A stretch of 64,000 bases of DNA from Arenicola marina (lineage: Eukaryota; Annelida; Polychaeta; Arenicolidae): NCBI GenBank assembly GCA_964019135.1, contig OZ025255.1, positions 4,030,001-4,094,000 on the forward strand, in the 5' to 3' direction. The notes under the pieces are model-generated. The model searched no databases and was not told the origin of the DNA. It saw only the letters and a list, made by a program, of their open reading frames with translations. The position numbers were made by a program, and so were the translations under genes. Below are positions 38,401 to 49,548 of this stretch, one piece after another; the first letter of the stretch is position 1; the number at the start of each line of letters is the position of its first letter.

Positions 38401-38690
38401 GACTGCTGAGTGTGGATAGCGACCTAAGCCACACGGGGGACAACACTGGCGTCTGCTGAGTGTGGATAGCGACCTAAGCCACACGGGGGACAACACCGGC
38501 GCCGGCTGAGTGTGGATAGCGACCTAAGCCAGACGGGGGACAACACCGGCGTCTGCTGAGTGTGGATATCGATCTAAGCCACACGGGGGACAACACTGGC
38601 GCCTGCTGAGTGTGGATAGCGACCTAAGCCAGACGGGGGACAACACTGGCGCCTGCTGAGTGTGGATAGCGACCTAAGCCAGACGGGGCA
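32483..38690. repeat. 50-bp minisatellite, about 124 copies
   Basis: A 50-bp unit with CTGAGTGTGGATAGCGACCT and AAGCCACACGGGGGACAACA repeats for 6.2 kb in strict register, apart from a 2-bp loss near 33850 and compensating one-base changes near 36335 and 36885. Variation is confined to a few positions: GGCGCCGGC, GGCGTCTGC, GGCGCCTGC or GGCGACTGC; CCACAC or CCAGAC; GGGGG, GGTGG or GGCGG; and CAACACT, CAACACC or CACCACT. The 73-90 codon minus-strand frames within it are artefacts. Confidence 0.98.
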
Positions 38691-39084
38691 CCAGCGGGCT
38701 TCAGTGGCGCCAACTAGCGAGCGGAAGCGACGAATCGATCAGTCCTGGGTTCCCGGCCCCCCGCGCCCCTCTGCTTGTGTGACCGTCATGAGGGGAATCT
38801 GCGCCTGATTCGGCAGTGATCCCCTGTCGCCTTACCACGCCATGCAGTGTCACAAGCCTCCTGTACCCATAATAGATGACCAGACATCAAGAACAGTATG
38901 ACGTCATCTGCCTCGGCTCGTGGAGTAAAATGTGAGTACATCGACTAAGGAGAGATATGCCATAAGGATAGGGAAACCGAAGAGGGAAGCTACTATATGT
39001 TATGCATAAAGTTATGCAAGAAGTTTATGCTAGATATCATATCATCACGACTTCCGGCGATTTACTCTAACAGACACACGTTCT
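38691..39084. other. Spacer, no gene recognised
   Basis: Begins with a GC-rich block whose GGTTCCCGGCCCC weakly resembles a box B but lacks a box A at the right distance. A perfect CRE TGACGTCA lies at 38899-38906. The rest is AT-rich. Confidence 0.5.
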
Positions 39085-39194
39085 AGGGGTTATTCACTTC
39101 CGCTCTACACTTCCGGTGGCATGGTTTATTCACTGCCGGCCTCAGGGGTTCTACACATCCGGTCGCAGGGGCTATTCACTTATGGTCTCAGGGT
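39085..39194. repeat. Degenerate 23-bp repeat, 4-5 copies
   Basis: Divergent units based on AGGGGYTATTCACTTCCGGTCTC follow one another. Individual copies differ from each other at several positions, so this is an old array. Confidence 0.6.
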
Positions 39195-40432
39195 TACTGT
39201 TTAACGTCCGCGCTATAGTGTAATTCCTCTCGCACCCTATCGAACACACGCAACCATGGCAACGCAACCCCACCCATCGATGTACAGCTCCCCCCGCCAC
39301 CCGCCACCCGCCCCCAACACCCGTCGGTCACACCCCGTATTAACAGAAAGTGCATCTTGGAGATCGGCAGTTGGAGGCACGCGGCCATTTCGTTGCTGTG
39401 CCTTGGAATGGGTCGGCCAGGCGGAGCTAACCTTGGGAGACATCGGTGGAACAACGCGGGACGCGAGACGATGGATGTATGGGCGGATAGTGGGAGGGGG
39501 GGGGGGTGAGGGGTGAGGGGTGAGGGGCGTTCCGAACGGGGAAAGTTGGCACCAGCAGCAGCAGCAGAGCCTGGCCTACACTTCGAGTTTTAGCGCCAGC
39601 GGTGATAATGGGGGTTGATTAAGGGGAGTTGACGGACGCCCAGCCCTCGCAAGGCAGGATGGAGGGGTGTGTTAGTTGACTGAATGGTGTTGGCGGGGAA
39701 GAGGTAGGGGGTGGGGGAGGGGTAAGATCAAGATTGGTCAGGAGATCTTGGGCCCCGGATGCCGACCGGGGTGGTCGAACCCTTGGCCGACGGGGCGACA
39801 CGCAAGCCCAATTAAAGGGGGGCAAGGTTGAGTGATGATCCTCCATTGTGAAGATGTCACGGCATCGCTGGGTGACGTGGTAGTGGCCGGAATACGAGGC
39901 GGGCAAGGCAGCGACATATTATATCTTGGCGTCAGGATGCCTACCTCCCTGGCAGACCAACGTACACCATCATCACACCAGCCCCCCCCCCCCCCGTCCC
40001 CCACCCCAAGATGCCTCCCTGGCAGACCAACTTGGCACCATCACCACACCCGCCCCCACCCTCGCCCCCGTCCCTTGCCCCCGTCCCCTATACTCCCCAG
40101 GCCCGCCCACCCTGCCAAGGGGCATTCTGGGAATGCTCCGACGGAAACCCCGGGATGCTGAATTTGCATTGTTTGCGGATAACCACTTACTAAGTGTTTG
40201 TGAAACGTCCCTGTCCGCTGTGAGCAAGGAGCGGGGTGGGTGGGGTGTCTCATGGGAGAGGGGGGCGGGGGGGGCGCTTTGGCGGCCAGCACCTCCCCTC
40301 CGCCCCACCCTGCCCGCCCCCCGGCCTTGGTAACATCCATCACAGAGCAAGGCGTGCACTGAATCCACTGGTTCCTGACCGGACTAAGACCAACCTCGTG
40401 CCACATAGTGAGTCCTCCTGGCCTCAACCACA
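39195..40432. other. GC-rich spacer, no gene recognised
   Basis: Contains a G-rich patch with a run of 11 G near 39496 and GTGAGGG triplets, a short AGCAGCAGCAGCAG near 39555, an imperfect tandem duplication of about 50 bp (GATGCCT...CTCCCTGGCAGACCAAC at about 39936 and 40010) separated by 14 C (39982-39995), and C- and G-rich stretches near 40040-40110 and 40255-40325. Frames here are compositional. Confidence 0.5.
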
Positions 40433-42888
40433 CCCAGCTCTCACATTGCCACAGACAAACCGAGCTCTCACATTGCCACAGACAAACCCAGCTCTCACAT
40501 TGCCACAGACAAGACCAGCTCTCACATGGCCACAGACAAACCGAGCTCTCACATTGCCACAGACAAACCCAGCTCTCACATTGCCGCCGACAAACCCAGC
40601 TCTCACATTGCCACAGACAAACCGAGCTCTCACATTGCCACAGACAAACCCAGCTCTTACATTGCCACAGACAAGACCAGCTCTCACATTGCCACAGACA
40701 AACCCAGCTCTCACATTGCCACAGACAAACCGAGCTCTCACATTGCCACAGACAAACCCAGCTCTCACATTGCCACAGACAAACCCAGCCCTCACATTGC
40801 CACAGACAAACCCAGCTCTCACATTGCCACAGACAAACCTAGCTTTCATATTGCCACAGACAAACCCAGCCCTCACATTGCCACAGACATCCCAATCTCC
40901 CACATTGCCACAGACAAACCCAGCTCTCACATTGCCACAGACAAACCCAGCTCTCACATTGCCGCCGACAAACCCAGCTCTCACATTGCCACAGACAAAC
41001 CCAGCTCTCACATTGACACAGACAAACCGAGCTCTCACATTGCCACAGACAAACCCAGCTCTCACATTGCCACAGACAAACCCAGCTCTCACATTGTCAC
41101 AGACAAACCCAGCCCTCACATTGCCACAGACAAACCCAGCTCTCACATTGCCACAGACAAACCCAGCCCTCACATTGCCACAGACAAACCCAGCCCTCAC
41201 ATTGCCACAGACAAACCCAGCTCTCACATTGCCACAGACAAACCCAGCTCTCACTTTGCCACAGACAAACCCAGCTCTCACATTGCCACAGACAAACCCA
41301 GCTCTCACATTGCCACAGACAAACCCAGCTCTCACATTGCCACAGACAAACCCAGCTCTCACATTGCCACAGACAAACCCAGCTGTCACATTGCCACAAA
41401 CAAAACCAGCTCTCACATTGCCACAGACAAACCCAGCCCTCACATTGCCACAGACAAACCCAACTCTCACATTGCCACAGACAAACCCAGCTCTCACATT
41501 GCCACAGACAAACCCAACTCTCACATTGCCACAGACAAACCCAGCTGTCACATTGCCACAGACAAAACCAGCTCTCACATTGCCACAGACAAACCCAGCC
41601 CTCACATTGCCACAGACAAACCCAACTCTCACATTGCCACAGACAAACCCAGCCCTCACATTGCCACAGACAAACCCAGCTCTCACATTGCCACAGACAA
41701 ACCCAGCTCTCACATTGCCACAGACAAATCCAGCCCTCACATTGCCACAGGCACACCCAGTCCTCACATTGCCACAGACAAATCCAGCTGCCACATTGCC
41801 ACAGACAAACCCAGCCCTCACATTGCCACAGACAAACCCAGCTCTCACATTGCCACAGACAAACCCAGCTGTCACATTGCCACAGACAAAACCAGCTCTC
41901 ACATTGCCACAGACAAACCCAGCTCTCACATTGCCACAGACAAACCCAGCCCTCACATTGCCACAGACAAACCCAACTCTCACATTGCCACAGACAAACC
42001 CAGCTCTCACATTGCCACAGACAAACCCAACTCTCACATTGCCACAGACAAACCCAGCCCTCACATTGCCACAGACAAACCCAGCTCTCACATTGCCACA
42101 GACAAACCCAGCTCTCACATTGCCACAGACAAATCCAGCCCTCACATTGCCACAGGCAAACCCAGTCCTCACATTGCCACAGACAAACCCAGCTGCCACA
42201 TTGCCACAGACAAACCCAGCTCTCACATTGCCACAGACAAACCCAGCTCTCACATTGCCACAGACAAACCCAGCTCTCACATTGCCACAGACAAACCCAG
42301 CTGTCACATTGCCACAGACAAACCCAGCTCTCACATTGCCACAGACAAACCCAGCTCTCACATTGCCACAGACAAACCCAGCCCTCACATTGCCACAGAC
42401 AAACCCAGCTCTCACATTGCCACAGACAAACCCAGCTCTCACATTGCCACAGACAAACCCAGCTCTCACATTGCCACAGACAAACCCAGCCTTCACATTG
42501 CCACAGACAAACCCAGCTCTCACATTGCCACAGACAAACCCAGCTCTCACATTGCCACAGACAAACCTAGCTCTCACATTGCCACAGACAAACCCAGCTC
42601 TCACATTGCCACAGACAATCCCAGCTCTCACATTGCCACAGACCAACCTAGCTCTCACATTGCCACAGACAAACCCAGCTCTCACATTGCCACAGACAAA
42701 CCCAGCTCTCACATTGCCACTGACAAACCCAGCTCTCACATTGCCACAGACAAACCCAGCTCTCACATTGCCACAGACAAACCCAGCTCTCACATTGCCA
42801 CTGACAAACCCAGCTCTCACATTGCCACAGACAAACCTAGCTCTCACATTGCCACAGACAAACCCAGTCCTCACATTGCCACAGACAT
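40433..42888. repeat. 27-bp minisatellite, about 91 copies
   Basis: The unit is AGCTCTCACATTGCCACAGA plus CAAACCC, repeated in register for 2.46 kb. Common variants are CCCTCAC, CTGTCAC, AACTCTC, ACCGAG and CCGCCGAC. Because 27 is a multiple of 3 and the unit lacks stops in several frames, two plus-strand frames (TNPALTLPQ and DKPSSHIAT repeats) and one minus-strand frame (VRAGFVCGN repeats) stay open for about 800-890 codons. No frame is favoured by the substitutions, so no coding claim is made. Confidence 0.97.
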
Positions 42889-43853
42889 TCTCACAGGCAC
42901 CTGAGTATTAATCTTAAAAACAAACGTATTTCAGTTATGTTATCAATGTTCAAGCAAACTTCTAATTATATACATATGACAAGACGGTGCCGTGTAGTTC
43001 AGCTGTAATGCTTATCTCCGATACAATCAAAGAATTTACAGAACGTGCTAGACACATTATTTGTTATAAATGATGCGGCTTGTCTGTTCATATTGGGATT
43101 GTAGATCTGTTATACTGACCATGCAAACACGCCGTGAAAGGCAATGATACCTGCACAGATCACGGACCAAAACCACGGTGAATATGTAATAAAACGAGAG
43201 AATGTCCTCATAACCGAATACTGACAATCAAGTGACAGATTGCACCGTTGGTTATCCGCATTTGACAAGGTATCCAATGCATTATGTTGCTGCATGGTTT
43301 AAAATGTGATGTTGAGCTTTGCGAAAACAAGTGGCGAAAGAACCGGTCCAATCTCTCGCTCACATACATTTAAAAGCAATCATATATTTAATTTTTAATA
43401 AATTATATCGATTATTTTGTTCACCTTGATATCTTTAATGTGAGTTAATTTTATGTGACGGAAACGTGATTTTTATATTTAAATCCGACGCCGTTTTCCG
43501 TTTTAGTGGAATCCAAAGATTTAGTACGTTGCGCAATAACAACACCTTTCATAGGTTATTAATCGTATAGTTGCAAAATTGACTTCAACCGCAGATTTTA
43601 CTACTTTAGGTTGCCGGGAGAGAACTGTTTCTGATTGGTCGGCTCAATCGGCATCCGTGCGGGAACACACAGTGTCCCCGGTCTACATACGTCACGTGAC
43701 TGCGAGTTGACGCTGAACTACGACTGCCCAATTAGGCTGCCCACAGACACCCCCCCCCCCCGCCCTCCCCCCACACTAACTCGCCAGCAATCATCTCACA
43801 CCCGGGCGGCAATCCAGTCACACCCCCCGCCCTCTTGAACGTGGTGTTACGTG
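42889..43853. other. AT-rich spacer, no gene recognised
   Basis: AT-rich unique sequence to about 43600, then GC-richer with CCAAT-type and E-box motifs. A run of 12 C lies at 43750-43761. Confidence 0.55.
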
Positions 43854-43860
43854 CTATAAA
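43634..43860 (+). promoter_or_regulatory. Promoter-like motif series before the 60-bp array
   Basis: In order: ATTGG (reverse CCAAT) at 43634-43638, a perfect GTCACGTGAC E-box palindrome at 43691-43700, and TATAAAT at 43855-43861. The TATA element sits 30 bp before the ATG at 43885 that opens the longest repeat frame. That would leave almost no 5' untranslated region, which argues against this exact pairing. The motifs are real; a promoter is speculative. Confidence 0.25.
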
Positions 43861-43884
43861 TCCGGGACCTCACGCAGTCCCCCA

Positions 43885-46800
43885 ATGGAGCTGTTTCTGA
43901 CTGCAGGGAGGGCTGTTCCACCTATACTTACCATGCCATCTATTTCAATTAAGTTGTCATTGCGTTTTCCCCGTCGACAGGGTGAGAAAGGAGCAGCATG
44001 CAATCCCAGCATTGGCAGACAATGCCGTGTGGAGGCCAGTATCACTGTTTTGTGTGGCTGTGGGTGGGATGCCAGCAGACAATGCCGTGTGGAGGCCAGT
44101 ATCACTGTATTGTGTGGCTGTGGGTGGGATGCCAGCAGACAATGCCGTGTGGAGGCCAGTATCACTGTATTGTGTGCCTGTGGGTGGGATGCCAGCAGAC
44201 AATGCCGTGTGGAGGCCAGTATCACTGTATTGTGTGGCTGTGGGTGGGATGCCAGCAGACAATGCCGTGTGGAGGCCAGTATCACTGTATTGTGTGGCTG
44301 TGGGTGGGATGCCAGCAGACAATGCCGTGTGGAGGCCAGTATCACTGTATTGTGTGGCTGTGGGTGGGATGCCAGCAGACAATGCCGTGTGGAGGCCAGT
44401 ATCACTGTATTGTGTGGCTGTGGGTGGGATGCCAGCAGACAATGCCGTGTGGAGGCCAGTATCACTGTATTGTGTGGCTGTGGGTGGGATGCCAGCAGAC
44501 AATGCCGTGTGGAGGCCAGTATCACTGTATTGTGTGGCTGTGGGTGGGATGCCAGCAGACAATGCCGTGTGGAGGCCAGTATCACTGTATTGTGTGGCTG
44601 TGGGTGGGATGCCAGCAGACAATGCCGTGTGGAGGCCAGTATCACTGTATTGTGTGGCTGTGGGTGGGATGCCAGCAGACAATGCCGTGTGGAGGCCAGT
44701 ATCACTGTATTGTGTGGCTGTGGGTGGGATGCCAGCAGACAATGCCGTGTGGAGGCCAGTATCACTGTATTGTGTGGCTGTGGGTGGGATGCCAGCAGAC
44801 AATGCCGTGTGGAGGCCAGTATCACTGTATTGTGTGGCTGTGGGTGGGATGCCAGCAGACAATGCCGTGTGGAGGCCAGTATCACTGTATTGTGTGCCTG
44901 TGGGTGGGATGCCAGCAGACAATGCCGTGTGGAGGCCAGTATCACTGTATTGTGTGGCTGTGGGTGGGATGCCAGCAGACAATGCCGTGTGGAGGCCAGT
45001 ATCACTGTATTGTGTGGCTGTGGGTGGGATGCCAGCAGACAATGCCGTGTGGAGGCCAGTATCACTGTATTGTGTGGCTGTGGGTGGGATGCCAGCAGAC
45101 AATGCCGTGTGGAGGCCAGTATCACTGTTTTGTGTGGCTGTGGGTGGGATGCCAGCAGACAATGCCGTGTGGAGGCCAGTATCACTGTATTGTGTGGCTG
45201 TGGGTGGGATGCCAGCAGACAATGCCGTGTGGAGGCCAGTATCACTGTATTGTGTGGCTGTGGGTGGGATGCCAGCAGACAATGCCGTGTGGAGGCCAGT
45301 ATCACTGTATTGTGTGGCTGTGGGTGGGATGCCAGCAGACAATGCCGTGTGGAGGCCAGTATCACTGTATTGTGTGGCTGTGGGTGGGATGCCAGCAGAC
45401 AATGCCGTGTGGAGGCCAGTATCACTGTATTGTGTGGCTGTGGGTGGGATGCCAGCAGACAATGCCGTGTGGAGGCCAGTATCACTGTATTGTGTGGCTG
45501 TGGGTGGGATGCCAGCAGACAATGCCGTGTGGAGGCCAGTATCACTGTATTGTGTGGCTGTGGGTGGGATGCCAGCAGACAATGCCGTGTGGAGGCCAGT
45601 ATCACTGTATTGTGTGGCTGTGGGTGGGATGCCAGCAGACAATGCCGTGTGGAGGCCAGTATCACTGTATTGTGTGGCTGTGGGTGGGATGCCAGCAGAC
45701 AATGCCGTGTGGAGGCCAGTATCACTGTATTGTGTGGCTGTGGGTGGGATGCCAGCAGACAATGCCGTGTGGAGGCCAGTATCACTGTATTGTGTGGCTG
45801 TGGGTGGGATGCCAGCAGACAATGCCGTGTGGAGGCCAGTATCACTGTATTGTGTGGCTGTGGGTGGGATGCCAGCAGACAATGCCGTGTGGAGGCCAGT
45901 ATCACTGTATTGTGTGGCTGTGGGTGGGATGCCAGCAGACAATGCCGTGTGGAGGCCAGTATCACTGTATTGTGTGGCTGTGGGTGGGATGCCAGCAGAC
46001 AATGCCGTGTGGAGGCCAGTATCACTGTATTGTGTGGCTGTGGGTGGGATGCCAGCAGACAATGCCGTGTGGAGGCCAGTATCACTGTATTGTGTGGCTG
46101 TGGGTGGGATGCCAGCAGACAATGCCGTGTGGAGGCCAGTATCACTGTATTGTGTGGCTGTGGGTGGGATGCCAGCAGACAATGCCGTGTGGAGGCCAGT
46201 ATCACTGTATTGTGTGGCTGTGGGTGGGATGCCAGCAGACAATGCCGTGTGGAGGCCAGTATCACTGTATTGTGTGGCTGTGGGTGGGATGCCAGCAGAC
46301 AATGCCGTGTGGAGGCCAGTATCACTGTATTGTGTGGCTGTGGGTGGGATGCCAGCAGACAATGCCGTGTGGAGGCCAGTATCACTGTATTGTGTGGCTG
46401 TGGGTGGGATGCCAGCAGACAATGCCGTGTGGAGGCCAGTATCACTGTATTGTGTGGCTGTGGGTGGGATGCCACCAGACAATGCCGTGTGGAGGCCAGT
46501 ATCACTGTATTGTGTGGCTGTGGGTGGGATGCCAGCAGACAATGCCGTGTGGAGGCCAGTATCACTGTATTGTGTGGCTGTGGGTGGGATGCCAGCAGAC
46601 AATGCCGTGTGGAGGCCAGTATCACTGTATTGTGTGGCTGTGGGTGGGATGCCAGCAGACAATGCCGTGTGGAGGCCAGTATCACTGTATTGTGTGGCTG
46701 TGGGTGGGATGCCAGCAGACAATGCCGTGTGGAGGCCAGTATCACTGTATTGTGTGGCTGTGGGTGGGATGCCAGCAGACAATGCCGTGTGGAGGCCAGT

Positions 46801-47121
46801 ATCACTGTATTGTGTGGCTGTGGGTGGGATGCCAGCAGACAATGCCGTGTGGAGGCCAGTATCACTGTTTTGTGTGGCTGTGGGTGGGATGCCAGCAGAC
46901 AATGCCGTGTGAAGGCCAGTATCACTGTATTGTGTGGCTGTGGGTGGGATGCCAGCAGACAATGCCGTGTGGAGGCCAGTATCACTGTATTGTGTGGCTG
47001 TGGGTGGGATGCCAGCAGACAATGCCGTGTGGAGGCCAGTATCACTGTATTGTGTGGCTGTGGGTGGGATGCCAGCCGCAGGAAGCCTGCGGTCTACGGC
47101 GAGACCCAGCAGTTGATTTAG
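43885..47121 (+). other. Long open frame through the 60-bp array (1,078 codons), doubtful gene
   Basis: The frame opens with a non-repeat segment of about 45 residues (MELFLTAGRAVPPILTMPSI...), then runs through 51 copies of a 20-residue cysteine-bearing unit, QCRVEASITVLCGCGWDASR, and ends in a short unique tail. Two other plus frames and two minus frames across the same DNA are equally open, because 60 is a multiple of 3 and one stop-free unit propagates. The few base changes do not favour this frame. No domain is recognised. I list it only because it is long and preceded by a TATA-like element. Confidence 0.1.
44016..47076. repeat. 60-bp minisatellite, 51 near-identical copies
   Basis: The unit contains AGACAATGCCGTGTGGAGGC, CAGTATCACTGTATTGTGTG and GCTGTGGGTGGGATGCCAGC and is exactly 60 bp throughout. 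Only seven substitutions were seen in 3.06 kb: T at 44049, 45129 and 46869; C at 44177, 44897 and 46475; and A at 46912. This is about 0.2 percent divergence and makes it the most homogeneous array here, either very recently expanded or strongly homogenised. The true copy number may differ from this assembly. Confidence 0.98.
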
Positions 47122-47202
47122 GGTCTGCCCAAATTGGAAAAATAGAGCAGAGCATAACCTGACCTAATTAGGAAATAATTAGGTTGTTCAAGCTGTATTC
47201 TT

Positions 47203-47592
47203 ACACGTGTGTGTGCTTGTTTACGCGTGTGTGTTTGTTTACGCGTGTGTGTTCGTTTACGCGTGTGTGTTTGTTTACGCGTGTGTGTTTGTTTACGCGT
47301 GTGTGTTTGTTTACGCGTGTGTGTTTGTTTACGCGTGTGTGTTTGTTTACGCGTGTGTTTGTTTACGCGTGTGTTTGTTTACGCGTGTATGTTTATTTAC
47401 GCGTGTGCGTTTGTTTACGCGTGTGTTTGTTTACGCGTGTGTGTGTTTACGCGTGTATGTTTATTTACGCGTGTGCGTTTGTTAACGCGTGTGTTTGTTT
47501 ACGCGCGCGTGTGTTTATTTACGCGTGTGTTTGTTTACGTGTGTGCGTTTATTTACGCGTGTGTGTTTATTTACGCCCGTGTGTGTTTGTTT
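47203..47592. repeat. 16-18 bp GTTTACGCGTGTGTGTTT array
   Basis: About 22 units of TTTACGCGTGTG with variable numbers of GT and occasional TATTTACGC. Every unit carries ACGCGT (the MluI/MCB hexamer) and an alternating purine-pyrimidine run (CGCGTGTGTG) able to adopt Z-DNA. Plus-strand frames read as VYACVF/FTRVCL repeats and are artefacts. Confidence 0.93.
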
Positions 47593-47754
47593 AAGCGTTC
47601 TTCACATACGAAAAGGTAACGAATGCCGAAGTGTTAGCCAGGGCCAGCCTACCAAGCATTCAGCAAGAGAAATTTGTTATAGGCCTTGCCGGATTTCCAT
47701 CAAAATAAAAATATGTTCAAATCAAGCTTTCTTGCTCTTGTTAAACCAATAACA

Positions 47755-48150
47755 CGTCTTCGCTTGCTGGGGAACGTTCATCGCATGCAAGATGAACGCA
47801 TTGCGAAGAATGTGCTCGAGCTTGCCGACGGCTAATGGCCAACTGGACGGCCAAAGCTCAGGTTTAAGGATGTTTGCAAGAGTGACATGAAGGCTTTTAG
47901 CATCGATTTGAATTCTTGGGAGGATCTAGCCTCCCGAAATAGGCGATGGGCACGTGTCGTGCGTGAGGGAATGGCCCAACACGACGGGCTCTGAGAAATT
48001 GGATTTGAAACGCCAATTTTGGGCTTCCAGTGAGTGATAACCAAGACATGACGAGAGGATCGATGCGACGACTGCGGCAAGCTTTGTCGGTCACAAATAG
48101 GCTTATTCAGTCATAAGCGCAAACGCCGAGAAGCAAATCTAATTATTTAA
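47755..48150 (+). pseudogene. 3' end of a non-LTR retrotransposon (LINE) ORF2, decayed
   Basis: Reading from 47755 the frame gives RLRLLGNVHRMQDERIAKNV, then after a stop WPTGRPKLRFKDVCKSDMKA and NSWEDLASRNRRWARVVREG. Still in the same frame it ends with CDDCGKLCRSQIGLFSHKR before TAA at 48148. This order (a GHVHRM-type motif, GRPKLRFKDVCKRD, a W-rich segment, then a C-x2-C...H finger ending IGLxSH) is the known post-reverse-transcriptase tail of LINE polyproteins widespread in invertebrates. In-frame stops at 47833, 47992, 48031 and 48049 show that it is dead. The catalytic reverse transcriptase and endonuclease domains are absent upstream, where an 18-bp array lies, so this is a typical 5'-truncated copy. 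The exact clade was not determined. Confidence 0.85.
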
Positions 48151-48174
48151 ACCAAAACAAAGCTGCAATTCCAT

Positions 48175-48189
48175 CGTCTTTCGCAGACG
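48175..48189 (+). other. Small stem-loop in the LINE 3' untranslated region
   Basis: CGTCT-TTCGC-AGACG forms a 5-bp stem with a 5-base loop, 25 bp after the LINE stop codon. It is followed by GACGGATGCCAACC. Several LINE clades end in a short hairpin recognised by their reverse transcriptase, so this fits a LINE 3' terminus. Confidence 0.45.
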
Positions 48190-48446
48190 GACGGATGCCA
48201 ACCACGTAGGGCATATGCGTCTATTACACAAATGTACCATAAATATAAATATTGAACTATTAGTCATTCAATAACACAATAGCGTTGATTATATTCTAAT
48301 ATATGTCTAAGTACAAATGATGACTCACACAATGACGCTTTAGTCTTGTCAGCAACATTTCTTGATTAGTTAATATCTCCGTTAACGTACAAAGTAATTT
48401 TAAAGATCTATTACCGTTGCTTATATTTAATTCGGCTACAGTGGCC
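48190..48446. other. AT-rich spacer, nothing recognised
   Basis: LINE 3' flank passing into AT-rich sequence with no features. Confidence 0.5.
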
Positions 48447-48648
48447 ACAGAGAGACACGTCAGTACTCGGACCGCGCAGGGGTCGGTCACAGCGACAGAC
48501 ACGTCAGTACTCGGACAGCGCGCCGGTCAGCCCCAGCCACAGACACGTCAGTACTCGGACAGCACACCGATCAGCCACAGCGACAGACACGTCAGTACTC
48601 GGACCACATCCAAACACGTCAGTACTCGGACCACAGCGACAGACATGT
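48447..48648. repeat. 44-bp repeat, 5 copies of an ACACGTCAGTACTCGGA core
   Basis: The core ACACGTCAGTACTCGGA starts at 48455, 48499, 48543, 48587 and 48614. Spacing is therefore 44, 44, 44 and 27 bp. The intervening 27 bp (CAGC/CAC-rich) is more variable than the core, and the last unit is shortened. Confidence 0.93.
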
Positions 48649-49548
48649 GGCACTGCCACAGCAGAGATCATTGCCCTCTCGCGCCTGCTATGTTTTACGA
48701 CTCTTCCGTGGTTACATAGATGCTCCGCCAGGGCCGGTTTAAGGTTTAAATCGTACGATCTATATGAGACAGTAGTATGGGTTGGTGGCGGCGCGTTCCC
48801 TTAGGGGGCGGGGTCTACCGTTACCCCCCGACCCCCTCAGCCCCCTGTTGGGGAGGCCGTGTCAGCCACCGCCAGACAGAGTCAGACAACACGGCTCGGG
48901 GCCCCGGACGCCCACAACAGATAGGGAGGGATAAACAGGCGGCAAAAACAAGGCGGTAGCCTCAGATTAAAATTCAAAGGGGCATTTTACACCCGGGAAG
49001 CTCTGAAAAGAAAACAGGGATTGCTTTTAAACCAGACTGTTTGCGCTTCGTTCACAGCATAAAAATCACGTATGTTGAATAATGTAAAAATCAAACACGT
49101 GAATGTCGCAGTCAGTATGATGAAGTGGTATGGTGAAACGATGCATTAAATACTCATCGCTTGAAAAGTTCACGTAATCTATACCAGATTAGTTGACCCT
49201 ATGGGGACTTCCGTATTTCCATTGCGGTGGGCATATACAATATCTTGTATTTGAAAGACTTTCTCGGAGTCTGGTCACGTGACTTACAACATGGACCGTC
49301 TCCCAAAGGAGACGTGTTCAGAGCCACCAACGGCGCCCAGCGACGGTAACCGTCAGCAGGGGGTGAGGGCGGCGGGGGGGGGGGGGGGTGAGGGCGGGGG
49401 GAGGGAGTATTAATGCCACGGGGCAGCTGCTTGGTTACTGGAGAAAAATCGGAATATACGCATGTTACTTCAATAACCGCGGCGTACAGCGTCATTGTCT
49501 TGGGTCACGTGACACAATGCAATGACAGTGACAACGATCGAGGCACCA
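48649..49548. other. Spacer, no gene recognised
   Basis: Contains a GC-rich block at 48780-48915, then AT-rich sequence. GTCACGTGAC palindromes occur at 49274-49283 and 49504-49513, with a run of 15 G at 49374-49388 between them. No recognisable coding sequence. Confidence 0.5.

Noticed and set aside
38691-38770. Third, degenerate SINE head
   Set aside because: Only a weak box B-like GGTTCCCGGCC; box A is missing and the body does not match the other two copies.
40236-42911. Proline/threonine-type (TNPALTLPQ) protein of 891 residues
   Set aside because: Another plus frame and a minus frame across the same 27-bp array are equally open, and substitutions do not favour one frame.
43854-47162. 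Five overlapping frames of about 980-1,080 codons over the 60-bp array
   Set aside because: Openness follows from a 60-bp unit that is a multiple of three, lacks stops and is almost perfectly repeated. Only the TATA-linked frame is kept, as a doubtful entry.
47832-48094. Minus-strand frames of 65 and 82 codons
   Set aside because: They are shadows of the LINE remnant, whose plus-strand reading has clear family motifs.
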